Assembly (NCBI RefSeq): GCF_000019805.1
Contig: NC_010525.1
Coordinates: 806,001 to 870,000, forward strand
From: Pyrobaculum neutrophilum V24Sta
Lineage (GTDB): Archaea; Thermoproteota; Thermoprotei; Thermoproteales; Thermoproteaceae
Reading direction: 5' to 3'
Length of the DNA stretch: 64,000 nucleotides
Each line of letters begins with the position of its first letter. Positions within the stretch are counted from its first letter, which is position 1. Under the pieces are notes generated by a model, which saw only the letters and a program-made list of their open reading frames with translations, did no database searches and had not been told where the DNA came from. Of the stretch, positions 25,471-33,508 are shown piece by piece. Made by a program: the position numbers and the translations under genes.

Positions 25471-26664
25471 GTGCTTCTGGAGATCCTTAGGCTGTCTTGG
25501 CAGGCCCTCTGGGAGAGGAAGGGGAGGACGGTGGGGGCCATCGTCGGCGTCGTCATCGCCTTCTCGGCGCTGAGCTACGCGCTGCTCCTCGGCCAGACCT
25601 TTAAGGACTACACCACGCGCTACTTCACCTCCAACTTCCAGACCAACGTGGCGTACGTCACAGGGGCGCTGTTTACAGACGCAGACGTCGGCACGCTGTC
25701 GACCATCGAGGGCGTGGAGGCGGCTATCCCCATAGCCAGCGCCAGAGGCGTCGTCAGGATCTCGGGCCAGGCCACGCCTATCCCGGTCACTGTATATGGG
25801 GTCGACCCTGCCCTCCTGCGGCTCCTCCTGCCGCCCACCGCCCTCTACGAGGGGGAGATGGTCGTCGGGTCGAGCTTGGTGCTGGCTGGGTACTACGTGG
25901 CCTTCGACAGATCCACGGGGGAGCAGAGGATCTCCGTCGGGTCGCCCCTCTCCCTATCCATAGGCAAGAGGTCGATAAACGCCATCGCCTCGGGGATACT
26001 CGCCACGGGGGCCCTGGGCTACATAGACACGGCGAGGGGGGTGGTGATGGACATCTCGGCCTTCCGCCAGGCCACCGGCGTGACGACGTACAGCGTTGTG
26101 GTGCTCGTCCTCAGAGACCCCTCCCTCGTGGAGCAGGTGGCAAACGACGTGAGAGCCGCCTTCCCCAACGTAGACGTGATATCCCCCCAGGCGGTGCTCC
26201 AGACTATAAACAGCTTCTTGACCTCCTTCCAGCTCTTCCTAGGCCTAATAGCGGGCGTGAGCACCGTCATCACAGCCCTCTGGCTCTACGACACCATGTC
26301 CATAAGCGTGGTCCAGAAGACCAAGGAGATCGGAGTTCTCAGGGCCCTCGGCTACAAGAGGAGACACGTTCTGGCCATGTTCCTCGGGGAGGCCGCCATA
26401 GTCGCCCTCATCGGCGTCGCCATCGGAGCCGCTCTGCTGCTCCCCCTCTCGCAGATGGGGCTGCCCTTCGGCGGCCAGAGCACATCAGCCGCGGCGCCCC
26501 GCACGGCCCCCCACCCCACCTTCAACATCTCACACATCGAGGTTGACCCGGCGATCGTCGCCGCCACAGCCGCCCTGGTGGTGGGCATCAACCTCCTGGG
26601 GGCCTTCCTCCCCGCCTACAGAGCCAGCAGGATAAACATCGTGGCGGCCCTCCGCTACGAGTAA
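25471..26664 (+). CDS. ABC transporter permease, MacB/FtsX family
   Basis: About 397 residues: an N-terminal helix (TVGAIVGVVIAFSALSYALLLG), a large extracellular MacB-like domain (about 45-255), and three C-terminal helices with the FtsX signature MSISVVQKTKEIGVLRALGY. These permeases usually work mechanically with an ATPase rather than as classical importers. No ATPase gene is adjacent. Start: GTG 25471 lies 25 nt after AACTTTATTA; GTG 25462 is in frame and also possible. The stop overlaps the next ATG (TAATG). Confidence 0.82.
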   Translation: MLLEILRLSWQALWERKGRTVGAIVGVVIAFSALSYALLLGQTFKDYTTRYFTSNFQTNVAYVTGALFTDADVGTLSTIEGVEAAIPIASARGVVRISGQATPIPVTVYGVDPALLRLLLPPTALYEGEMVVGSSLVLAGYYVAFDRSTGEQRISVGSPLSLSIGKRSINAIASGILATGALGYIDTARGVVMDISAFRQATGVTTYSVVVLVLRDPSLVEQVANDVRAAFPNVDVISPQAVLQTINSFLTSFQLFLGLIAGVSTVITALWLYDTMSISVVQKTKEIGVLRALGYKRRHVLAMFLGEAAIVALIGVAIGAALLLPLSQMGLPFGGQSTSAAAPRTAPHPTFNISHIEVDPAIVAATAALVVGINLLGAFLPAYRASRINIVAALRYE

Positions 26665-27191
26665 TGCTCTTCCTAGCCGACCTAGCCGCCGCCGCCCTGG
26701 CGCTGTATGTCGGCTTCGAGGTCTACAGGGCGTGGAGGTCGCTACGCGACCGGAGGCTCAGCCTGTACTCCCTCGGCATGGCCCTACTCGCCGCCGCCCT
26801 CGTGCTGGAGGCCCTCCTGGACATATACCTCGGCCTTTCGAGGGGGCCGGCTAGACACGTGGCTAGGGAGGCCGCCCTCCTGAGGGCCGGCGTCGACGTC
26901 CTCCTGCTGGCCGCCTTGGCGTCAATAGCCGCCGCCGTGACCCCAGCCATCTTCTACTCAGCGGCCCTCCTGCTGGGCCCCCTAGACGCCGCCCTCGCCA
27001 TATACATCGCGGCTGTGATGTTTGTAAAAGCGGCTGAGCGGAGGACGCCGCCGTTTACCCCCCTGGCCTTCGTCGCACTAGCCGCATCCATCGTCCTGCC
27101 GCCGCCGGCGGCCCCGCCCCTCAGGCTACTAACCGCCCTCTTCCTCGCGCTGGGGGTATGGCTCGGAAGAGGCGCACAAGGCTTGAGATAA
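26664..27191 (+). CDS. Polytopic membrane protein, unknown
   Basis: A 175-residue, very hydrophobic protein with about five predicted membrane helices, separated by short Arg-rich loops (YRAWRSLRDRRLSLYS, KAAERRTPPF). ATG 26664 overlaps the permease stop, and its end overlaps the winged-helix gene by 34 nt, so all three are one operon. Possibly a membrane partner of the permease or of the regulator. Confidence 0.65.
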   Translation: MLFLADLAAAALALYVGFEVYRAWRSLRDRRLSLYSLGMALLAAALVLEALLDIYLGLSRGPARHVAREAALLRAGVDVLLLAALASIAAAVTPAIFYSAALLLGPLDAALAIYIAAVMFVKAAERRTPPFTPLAFVALAASIVLPPPAAPPLRLLTALFLALGVWLGRGAQGLR

Positions 27192-27415
27192 TCGCCGACA
27201 TACTGGCCGTGCTCTCCACGGGCTGCAGACCGCCTACGCGGCTGGCCACCGAGGCCAACCTGGCCTACGACCGGATGGCGAAGATCATGGAGAGCCTAGT
27301 CGAGAAGGGCCTCGTAAGAGAAGACGCGGGGGTGTACTGCATCACCCAGGAGGGGCACAGGCTGTTGGAGGCCTACCGTCAGTGGAGAAACTTCCTGGAC
27401 GCAGTAGGTATCTAG
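27158..27415 (+). CDS. Winged-helix transcriptional regulator, COG3432/ArnR-like
   Basis: An 85-residue winged-helix protein: MARKRRTRLEIIADILAVLSTG, then PTRLATEANLAYDRMAKIMESLVEKGLV and a short wing VYCITQEGHRLLEAYRQW. The pattern fits archaeal one-domain wHTH regulators. It overlaps the upstream membrane-protein gene by 34 nt. Its last 55 bp are duplicated at 30388-30442 (see repeat entries), where an alternative end LLEAYCQWRNFLDAVGI is kept but the rest of the gene is missing. Confidence 0.75.
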   Translation: MARKRRTRLEIIADILAVLSTGCRPPTRLATEANLAYDRMAKIMESLVEKGLVREDAGVYCITQEGHRLLEAYRQWRNFLDAVGI

Positions 27416-27459
27416 ACGTAGGAAAAGATTTTACGAAGCCATCCAGCTCCTCCTCGGTA
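27361..27459. repeat. Direct repeat, left copy, bracketing an accessory segment
   Basis: A 99-bp sequence starting GCTGTTGGAGGCCTAC that covers the end of the winged-helix gene and, on the minus strand, the last codons of the small gene otherwise intact at 30439. It matches 30388-30490 with about five substitutions and a 4-bp insertion in an A-run. Beyond either edge similarity stops abruptly. Confidence 0.85.
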
Positions 27460-27558
27460 TGGCTCCCCTTTGCGGCTCCCGGTCTCCCCGGGGGAGCACG
27501 GGGCCCGCCCGTGGAGACGCCTAGAGTGGTGGTCGTTGAGATGGAGGAAAAAACGGGT

Positions 27559-27672
27559 TGTTTTGTCCGGAGTAGTTCTGGCGATGTCTAAGACGTCTGG
27601 ATGCTTCTCTACCAACCGCCACGGTTTTTTCATCAGCGTTCTGTATGATTGGCCCATGTGCGTATGTGGCAT
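27559..27672 (-). pseudogene. Relic of a TnpB N-terminus
   Basis: About 38 codons on the minus strand (from MPHTHMGQSYRTL, with KPWRLVEKHPDVLDIARTT) match the start of the TnpB relic at 29341 (RAYRTLKIRIPWRLVEERPDVLDLV). Upstream DNA is also shared: the palindromic AAAGAGACTCTCTTT at 27690-27704 corresponds to AAAGAGTCTCTCTTT near 29371. The reading frame then runs into the left direct repeat, so this is a fragment of a second IS200/IS605-type element. Confidence 0.6.
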
Positions 27673-27712
27673 GGGAAAGAAAACTAGCTAAAGAGACTCT
27701 CTTTCTACTCCC

Positions 27713-28318
27713 TTGACACACTTGCCTCACGTCGTCGCTGTCAGGCAGTGGCGAATGATCCTGGTCAAGACTGCAACGTATGTCTTTGCCGCGTTGGTTG
27801 CTCTATTCAAAAACGAAAGCGGTAGCCACTACCTCGTCTTCATAGACCCAGAGGGGTTAGATATCCACTTCTCCACCATCCAGACCATAGTAGAGGCCAC
27901 AGGCGGCCAATGCGACCTCCTCATCCTCTTCAACACCTCGTCCATAAACAGAACCATCGGAGGCGAGAGAGAGGACTCCCTCACCAAATTCTTCGGAGGA
28001 GAGGAGTGGAGGGGACGCAACGCAGAGGAGCTCCTCGACTTATACAAGGAGAAGCTCAAGCGTCTCTACAGCGACATCCGCGACGCCAAGCCCTATGTAG
28101 AAAGCATAGAAATAGATGACCCAGACATCGGGTGGCGCTACGACATGATCCTCCTCACCCGGGAAGGCGATTACACAGACGTCTGGAAAGACCTCAAAGA
28201 CAGAATAGAAAAACACCGCCCCCAAGACGTAGAAATCGCAAAAAAGACACTAGACGGCCTCCAGACCAGACTCGACAACTGGGCAGGCCCACTACTCCAC
28301 TACCTAGACACTACGTGA
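27713..28318 (+). CDS. Three-Cys-motif partner (TcmP)-like protein, probably N-truncated
   Basis: A 201-residue frame from TTG 27713. From residue 41 it resembles the C-terminal two thirds of TcmP proteins: YLVFIDPEGLDIHFSTIQTIV, CDLLILFNTSSINRTIGG, LTKFFGGEEWRGR, and a C-terminal RLDNWAGPLLHYL. The usual N-terminal part is replaced by LTHLPHVVAVRQWRMILVKTATYVFAAL, which I cannot align. TcmP proteins are often linked to mobile or defence-type loci; function is unknown. No three-Cys-motif partner is seen nearby. Likely a remnant or a re-started gene. Confidence 0.5.
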   Translation: MTHLPHVVAVRQWRMILVKTATYVFAALVALFKNESGSHYLVFIDPEGLDIHFSTIQTIVEATGGQCDLLILFNTSSINRTIGGEREDSLTKFFGGEEWRGRNAEELLDLYKEKLKRLYSDIRDAKPYVESIEIDDPDIGWRYDMILLTREGDYTDVWKDLKDRIEKHRPQDVEIAKKTLDGLQTRLDNWAGPLLHYLDTT

Positions 28319-29341
28319 CAACTACCTGGAGGAGCCAACAGCGCGACAGGCCATGCCCGTCGTAGAGGTGCTTCCCGTCGCCGCTCTCGCCGCTCTGCTT
28401 CCTCGCAATATACGTCTCGTAGTCCATTACGTCCACCACGACGGCGGCCTGGTGCTCTCTCGCCAGCTTTACGATTTCGCTTGCGGTCTGCTCCACAATG
28501 CTCCTTATCTTTCTATAACGCTTGGATTTGAGACGGCGCGCTCTACTCTCGAGAAAACTCCTTCTGGCGGGATCCTCCTCACCTGCGGCTCGCCTTTCAA
28601 GGTCGCCTATCCTCTCGTGGAGCCTCCTCAACTTTTTAACCGCGCGTCCGTCGGGAAGCCTCATCCGCCTTACGATCTTGCCGTCTACCAGGTGACCCAC
28701 CATTGTGCCGTGGTCAAGGCGGTTCACGTCGACGGCGATAATTGCTTTGGGCTCCACAGGCGCCACCTCTCTGGCGAAGACAAGGGCGACATATAGCTTA
28801 CCATAAGTCAGCTCCTTCTTGCCCCTCCGCCTTTCTATGCCTAGGAACGCCAGTTTGAGTTTGGCGCCTTCTTGTAGTCTCTCTCTTATCCAAGCGACGT
28901 TGCTCTTCTTTGACTCGACGGCGAAAGGCGATATGCCCAACTTGCGCGCTCTGACTACGCCGCTCTTTAGATCGACGAAGACCGCTCTGCTCATGTCCTT
29001 CTCGTCTGACGTCCTAAGTTGGGCGTTTAACGGAACCGACCTGTGGAACACTACATCGCGCCAAAACACTTTGGCTTGATCTGCGAAATACTTCCTAAGA
29101 CCGTACTTGGGGAACGCCTCCTCGATAATCCGGCGCGCCAGCTCCCTCTTGTCCGGCGTGAGGAGTCTGTCCAGCTCCTCCGCCGTGAGCCTTCATCTTG
29201 CCCCGTGATTTCCCTTAACAGTCTTTTGACGTATTCCTCTGCGGCTAAGTGCATTCTTGACACAAGGTCAAGGACGTCTGGGCGTTCCTCGACGAGACGC
29301 CATGGGATTCTGATCTTCAGTGTTCGGTAGGCTCGGTCCAT
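28311..29341 (-). pseudogene. tnpB: Broken IS200/IS605-family TnpB
   Basis: The minus strand encodes RAYRTLKIRIPWRLVEERPDVLDL (start 29341), then, after a 1-nt loss near 29190, LTAEELDRLLTPDKRELARRII and FADQAKVFWRDVVFHRSV, continuing to the RuvC-I segment AIIAVDVNRLDHGTMV. It ends prematurely: the RuvC-II region reads VVVDVMDYE, the later RuvC-III motif is missing, and so is the four-cysteine zinc ribbon; the frame stops at 28311. No tnpA is adjacent. Intact TnpB is an RNA-guided nuclease; this copy cannot be active. It lies inside the duplication-bracketed segment. Confidence 0.85.
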
Positions 29342-29714
29342 ATGCGTAAAGGGTGTGGGGAAGAAAAACTAAAGAGTCTCTCTTTCAACTCCAACGTTTC
29401 ATCTGTCCGTCGGCGCCGACGGGAGGTGTGTGGAGGAGTTGAAATTGGCGTCTGGCGAACATGCCCCGGGCTGTCTGTAAAGCCGGCGGACACGCCCAGG
29501 CGCGGCTAGGCCACGCCTGCAACACAGCCGTAGATCAAAGCTGTAAAACTTAAAAAAGGGGATTTCTGGCCTTCATGAGGCTGAGCGTTGGCCATGTCGG
29601 CGGTCGCCGCGTCTGTCTTCGGCCAGGTGAACTACTTCATGAACTCCAGGCCGGCGGCGTTCTCACTATTCGACACGCCGCCGGACTTGCAACATAGATA
29701 CGAACTTATACCCT
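29342..29714. other. Spacer of relics without an intact gene
   Basis: Contains the upstream region of the TnpB relic (palindrome near 29371), GC-rich hairpins (29409-29425), and from 29575 a promoter-led short frame. ACTTAAAAAAG (29548-29558) lies about 22 nt before ATG 29575. The neighbouring frame 29594-29734 encodes 46 residues (AASVFGQVNYFMN, then SLFDTPPDLQHRYELIPYV) that look like the start of a real protein broken by a frameshift. Not identified. Confidence 0.4.
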
Positions 29715-30029
29715 ATGTTACAGGGTTCTGTTAGAAAAAGATATTTTCTAGTGCCTATTATTCTAATTTTATTATTCTATTATATTGGTGATCTTGATAT
29801 GCTCATGTTTCTGCTTCACACAGCCGTTTTCCTAGCGCTGTATTATGCAGTTCTAGCATACTGCGGACCTAACGGCACTCAGTCAGTATACATGGCTTAC
29901 GGTTTTGGGAGTGTTTTTGGTGGTCGCGATATCTTCGGTGTATTGTCCATGTCTATATTTTACCTTCTCTCGCTTGGCGAAATCTACTTTTTCAGGCGCG
30001 ATCTCTGTAGAGCCGCGCGTGAGGTGTAA
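29715..30029 (+). CDS. Small AT-rich membrane protein, doubtful
   Basis: A 104-residue frame with three hydrophobic segments (YFLVPIILILLFYYIG, MLMFLLHTAVFLALYYAVLAYC, IFGVLSMSIFYLLSLG). Its DNA is distinctly richer in A+T than anything around it, pointing to foreign origin. No promoter or ribosome-binding site at sensible spacing was found, and it follows the 46-residue fragment almost directly, so it may be part of one decayed gene. Confidence 0.35.
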   Translation: MLQGSVRKRYFLVPIILILLFYYIGDLDMLMFLLHTAVFLALYYAVLAYCGPNGTQSVYMAYGFGSVFGGRDIFGVLSMSIFYLLSLGEIYFFRRDLCRAAREV

Positions 30030-30055
30030 CGCCGTTGCCGCGGGGCTCAACGGAG

Positions 30056-30359
30056 GCGGCTCCAACGCGGCCTCTTCACAACGGCTCTCCTGACCCACCT
30101 GCCTAACAACGACGCCGTCAGGCAGGTGAACCAAGGGGGCAGAAAGGATGCTTCTGTCTTTTCCCCCTCCGCGCCACGTGTGGACATGGGCCAAACCCAA
30201 TACCTCACGGTAGGACGGTTCATTAAACTGACTGAGACTCTGCGGGAGGAGGGGCTTTCAGATGACTCGCCGACTACGTTTGAGTCTCTGTCTATAGTTG
30301 GCGCGGGCGGCGTGTATACGTACTACGACGAACGCTGTGGGGAAAGTAAAGAGAGTTAA
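30056..30359 (+). pseudogene. Unidentified coding relic
   Basis: One frame reads LFTTALLTHLPNNDAVRQVNQGG and continues to YLTVGRFIKLTETLREEGL, DDSPTTFESLSIVGAGGVYTYYDERC before a stop at 30357-30359. It lacks a convincing start. The segment LTHLPxxxAVRQ recurs at the start of the frame at 27713, with most DNA differences at third codon positions, so the two derive from one coding sequence. Family not recognised. Confidence 0.35.
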
Positions 30360-30387
30360 ATAACCCCCCCCCTTTTCCCACTCTCGC

Positions 30388-30490
30388 GCTGTTGGAGGCC
30401 TACTGCCAGTGGAGAAACTTCCTGGACGCAGTCGGCATCTAGACGTAGGAAAAAAGGAATTTTACGAAGCCATCCAGCTCCTCCTGGGTA
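30388..30490. repeat. Direct repeat, right copy, bracketing an accessory segment
   Basis: A 103-bp counterpart of 27361-27459. Here it carries an isolated copy of the last codons of the winged-helix gene and the intact 3' end of the small minus-strand gene 30439-30648. The join to 30387 is preceded by C- and T-runs (CCCCCCCC, TTTTCCC). Confidence 0.85.
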
Positions 30491-30648
30491 AAACAGGCAT
30501 AGCCGCGTTTGGCCGCCTCCTCGCAGTCGCCGTATATGACCACCACCGCGGACCCCTCCGGTGGGATCCTATCCGAGACCCTGAAGCCGAACCTCTTCAG
30601 AGCCTCCACGTAGCGCCTCGGAATTTTGCCGACAAAAACCACGTCCAC
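30439..30648 (-). CDS. Small protein, paralogue of 12326 and 23113
   Basis: A 69-residue protein from GTG 30648: MDVVFVGKIPRRYVEALKRFGFRV, a central strand AVVVIYGDCEEAAKRGYACF, and the C-terminal helix EELDGFVKFLFSYV. It is the most divergent of the three paralogues (GDRELAE replaced by GDCEEAA). Its last ~45 bp are duplicated at 27415-27459, showing that the gene once lay directly next to the winged-helix gene. Function unknown. Confidence 0.6.
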   Translation of the reverse strand: MDVVFVGKIPRRYVEALKRFGFRVSDRIPPEGSAVVVIYGDCEEAAKRGYACFTQEELDGFVKFLFSYV

Positions 30649-30669
30649 AATCTACATAAAACACTAGTA

Positions 30670-32088
30670 CTAAAGCTTTACTGTATTTTTTATTTTACGT
30701 TTTCTCGATATGTAGAATATAGTTGCCGCAAGCGCCAGCGCAACTGCGGCGGCTACGGCGTAGGGCGCCGGCGTGGGCCTCCGGGGCGGGTTGAGGAGGG
30801 ACTCCAGCTCGGCCTCCGCCCTCCGGTACCTCTCCCTAGCCGCCTCCCTCCACGCCTGGATCAGCTTATCTCTGTAGGCGGGGTCCCTGGCTACCCTGTC
30901 GTTTATCGCCGCTGCCACCTGGTAGGTGAAGGAGGTGGCCTCCCCCGTGGCCGGGTCTGTGTAGTTGAGGGGCGCCGCGATGAGGCGCCACAGCCTCTCG
31001 AACTGTTGTCTAGATATCTTGCCCTCGTGGTAGGCCTCCACTGTCTTGCCCCAGACGGAGGCGAGCTGGTCCTGGAGGTCCACCAGGGTGGCCTCGTAGT
31101 AGTAGATGAAGGAGTGGTAGTACGACGCGCTTTTCTCGGGCGGCACGGCGAGCACCCTGGAGGCCATGAGCTTCTCCAGGTGGCGCTTCAGCAGGGCGGC
31201 CTTCGTCCTGTTCACGTCTGGGGAGTCCAGGAGGGCTAGGTTTCCGGGGAGGATGTACCTATCCACAAGCCTCTTCTCCACCTCCGAGAGGAAGACCCTG
31301 GTTAGGACGGCCGCCGCAGTGGCGTTTGCGCCGCGGGGGACCGCGATGGGGTCGAAAAGCACGTCTGTGCCGTCTCTAGGAATGCAGTAGTCGAGCCCCG
31401 CGAGGAATACGTAATAATCAACCATGGGGCCGAACAGGGCCTCGCCTCTCCTCACGGCGTCTCTCACGGCGCCGCTGGAGTCGACGAACCTCGCGTGGGC
31501 GGCCATAGCCGTGAGGAGCCTCCAGCCCTCGTCCCAGCCGTAGATCTCGGTCACCAGTTGCATCATCGCGGCTGTGGAGGTGGACTTGGTGGGGCGCGCC
31601 AGCGCCACCGGCCTCGACCCGGTCTTGATGAAGTACAGGGTTAAGTTCGGCGAGGCGAGGTCCGCCCAGCTACACGCGGGCTCGACGCCGGCCTTGGCGA
31701 GAGCCTCGCCGCTGTAGCCGATGACGTACCCAAGCAGGGCGTAGACGACGTAGTACACCCTGCCGTCGGGCCCAACCCTCTTGAGGGGGACGCCCCCAGC
31801 CCTCTCGGGCATCTCCCTCAGCTCCGGGACGTCGGGCATAGGCGCTAGGTAGCCCTCCCGCAGCAGGGACTCGTAGAGGAGGGGCGCCCCGGCCCAGAGG
31901 AAGTCCACCCCTCCCCTATCTATGAGCCCCCGCCACTGGGTCGGGTCGGCGGGTATCACCCGGACGTCTGGCAGATGCCGCTGGAGAATGGGAAGGGCGG
32001 CGTCGATGGAGGCCTGGTCAGCCCTCGTCAAAACGGTTGCGGCGTGGGCCAGGGCGACGGCCGCGATGAGGAGGAGGAGCGCCCTCAT
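30670..32088 (-). CDS. ABC transporter solute-binding protein, COG1840-like, with C-terminal membrane anchor
   Basis: A 472-residue protein with a signal peptide (MRALLLLIAAVALAHAA), a periplasmic-binding-protein fold (LPDVRVIPADPTQWRGLI, VDFLWAGAPLLYESLLREGYLAPM, YVIGYSGEALAKAG, TKSTSTAAMMQLVTEIYGWDEGW), a helical C-terminal region, a Pro-rich linker and a terminal membrane helix with basic tail (FYISRKRKIKN). The class binds iron, thiamine-like or other small solutes; ligand not assignable. No permease or ATPase is adjacent. The start is ATG 32088; the open frame upstream to 32472 is antisense to the MetE-like gene. Confidence 0.8.
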   Translation of the reverse strand: MRALLLLIAAVALAHAATVLTRADQASIDAALPILQRHLPDVRVIPADPTQWRGLIDRGGVDFLWAGAPLLYESLLREGYLAPMPDVPELREMPERAGGVPLKRVGPDGRVYYVVYALLGYVIGYSGEALAKAGVEPACSWADLASPNLTLYFIKTGSRPVALARPTKSTSTAAMMQLVTEIYGWDEGWRLLTAMAAHARFVDSSGAVRDAVRRGEALFGPMVDYYVFLAGLDYCIPRDGTDVLFDPIAVPRGANATAAAVLTRVFLSEVEKRLVDRYILPGNLALLDSPDVNRTKAALLKRHLEKLMASRVLAVPPEKSASYYHSFIYYYEATLVDLQDQLASVWGKTVEAYHEGKISRQQFERLWRLIAAPLNYTDPATGEATSFTYQVAAAINDRVARDPAYRDKLIQAWREAARERYRRAEAELESLLNPPRRPTPAPYAVAAAVALALAATIFYISRKRKIKNTVKL

Positions 32089-32108
32089 GGCGACGTTTCT
32101 AATTTCAA

Positions 32109-32118
32109 AATTTAAATA
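32109..32118. promoter_or_regulatory. Shared TATA region of divergent binding-protein and MetE-like genes
   Basis: AATTTAAATA is centred about 25 nt before ATG 32138 (plus) and 25-27 nt before ATG 32088 (minus). Near-palindromic and unaccompanied by another TATA box, it can serve both directions. Confidence 0.5.
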
Positions 32119-32137
32119 CAGACCTTTGAGTTGCGCC

Positions 32138-33292
32138 ATGCCTCTCCCGAGGACGTTTATAACATCGGTGGTGGGCTCCTGGCCCAGGCCCACCTGGCTG
32201 ATAGAGGCCTTCGAGAGGTTCGAGAAGGGCCAGATGGACCAGCAGACCTTCAACCAGTACCTCGACGACGCCGCCAAGCTGGCCATAAAGGACCAGGAGG
32301 AGGCGGGCCTAGACGTGATCACAGACGGGGAGCAGCGGAGGACCTCCTTCGTGGCCTTCGTCGGCCAGAAGATAAGGGGGTTCAAGATCGTGAGGGTGGA
32401 GGAGCTACACCCCAACGCCAAGGAGATAATGAAGAAGTACAAGGCACCCCTCACCCTCTGGAGGCCCGTCATCGCTGGCTACATAGAAGACAGCGTACTC
32501 GCCGTGGACGAGGTGCAGTACGCCAAGAAGGTCACCCAGAAGCCTCTCAAGGTCACTCTCCCCTCCCCCTACCTCATAATGTGGGAGGCGTGGCACGCCA
32601 AGATCTCCGCCCCCTACTACCCCAGGCCGGAGGACGCCGCGGAGGCCTACGTCAAAGTGCTGAGGAACGAGATAGCACGGCTTATAGACGCCGGCGTGGC
32701 CTTCATACAGCTGGACGAGCCCATGCTCGGCGACTTAGTCGAGGCGGAGCAGAACAAGCCGGATAGGTACAAGCAGGTGGCCTCCGAGCTCTACGGCCAG
32801 AGGTACAGAGGCCTAAAAGACGAGATACAGCTGGCGGTCGACCTCGTCAACGAGACAGTAAAGGGCTACACCACCTCCGTGAGGATAGGCATGCACCTAG
32901 ACCGCTGGCCCACCGAGGAGTCCCCAATAGTGGGCTACGAACGCCTGGCCCCCCAGGTCTTCGACGTGAAGGTGAAGCAGTACGTGGTCGAGTACAAACA
33001 CCCGAGGATGGGCAACCCCGAGGAGTTCGCCAAGATACTCCCCTCGGACAAGGAGATAGGGCTGGGCTCCATCGACGTCCGGGACCCCAAGAGGGTGGAG
33101 ACCGTCGACGAGGTGGTGGCCCACGTGGAGAAGGTGGCCAAATACGTCGACCCCACCAGGATATGGCTAAACCCAGACTGCGGCTTCGCCCCCGGCATGT
33201 ACCGCGCCTTCCCGCGCGCCGTCGCCATAGAAAAGCTAAAGGTGATGGTGAAAGCCGCCCAGATCCTACGCCAGCGCTACTGGTGGGCCTAA
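32138..33292 (+). CDS. Cobalamin-independent methionine synthase-like protein (MetE C-terminal domain)
   Basis: A 384-residue protein equal to the catalytic C-terminal half of MetE: N-terminal FITSVVGSWPRP, DVITDGEQRRTSF, FIQLDEPMLGD, IGMHLDRW (in place of the HxCYG-like zinc motif region), IGLGSIDVRD, and WLNPDCGF with the late zinc-site cysteine. Archaeal short MetE proteins methylate homocysteine, using methylcobalamin or other donors rather than long folates. The first zinc ligands are not fully evident (HLD instead of HxC), so activity should be stated with care. Confidence 0.82.
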   Translation: MPLPRTFITSVVGSWPRPTWLIEAFERFEKGQMDQQTFNQYLDDAAKLAIKDQEEAGLDVITDGEQRRTSFVAFVGQKIRGFKIVRVEELHPNAKEIMKKYKAPLTLWRPVIAGYIEDSVLAVDEVQYAKKVTQKPLKVTLPSPYLIMWEAWHAKISAPYYPRPEDAAEAYVKVLRNEIARLIDAGVAFIQLDEPMLGDLVEAEQNKPDRYKQVASELYGQRYRGLKDEIQLAVDLVNETVKGYTTSVRIGMHLDRWPTEESPIVGYERLAPQVFDVKVKQYVVEYKHPRMGNPEEFAKILPSDKEIGLGSIDVRDPKRVETVDEVVAHVEKVAKYVDPTRIWLNPDCGFAPGMYRAFPRAVAIEKLKVMVKAAQILRQRYWWA

Positions 33293-33508
33293 AAACGCCC
33301 TCCCAACTCCCACCGACCGCGCCTCCAACGAGCTCACTGACCCGCCGCCCATCCCCCGGCGCTCCCGTCAGCGCCGCCACCACAACACCGCCCAACGGCG
33401 CCGGGGGGACAAGCGCCTTCTAGGGAGACCCCGCCTTGTCCACCGCCGTGCCGCGGGGCGGTAGCCGCGACGCCGTTTAGGTTTTTATGTCTGGTTTGTT
33501 GAGGCGGC

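Noticed and set aside
30409-31239. A 276-residue plus-strand frame beginning EKLPGRSRHLDVG, with a shorter copy at 27382
   Set aside because: The shared start is due to the DNA direct repeat; the rest is antisense to the solute-binding-protein gene and has shadow-frame composition.
32847-33395. A 182-residue minus-strand frame opposite the MetE-like gene
   Set aside because: Gly/Arg/Ser-rich shadow frame of a well-supported gene.
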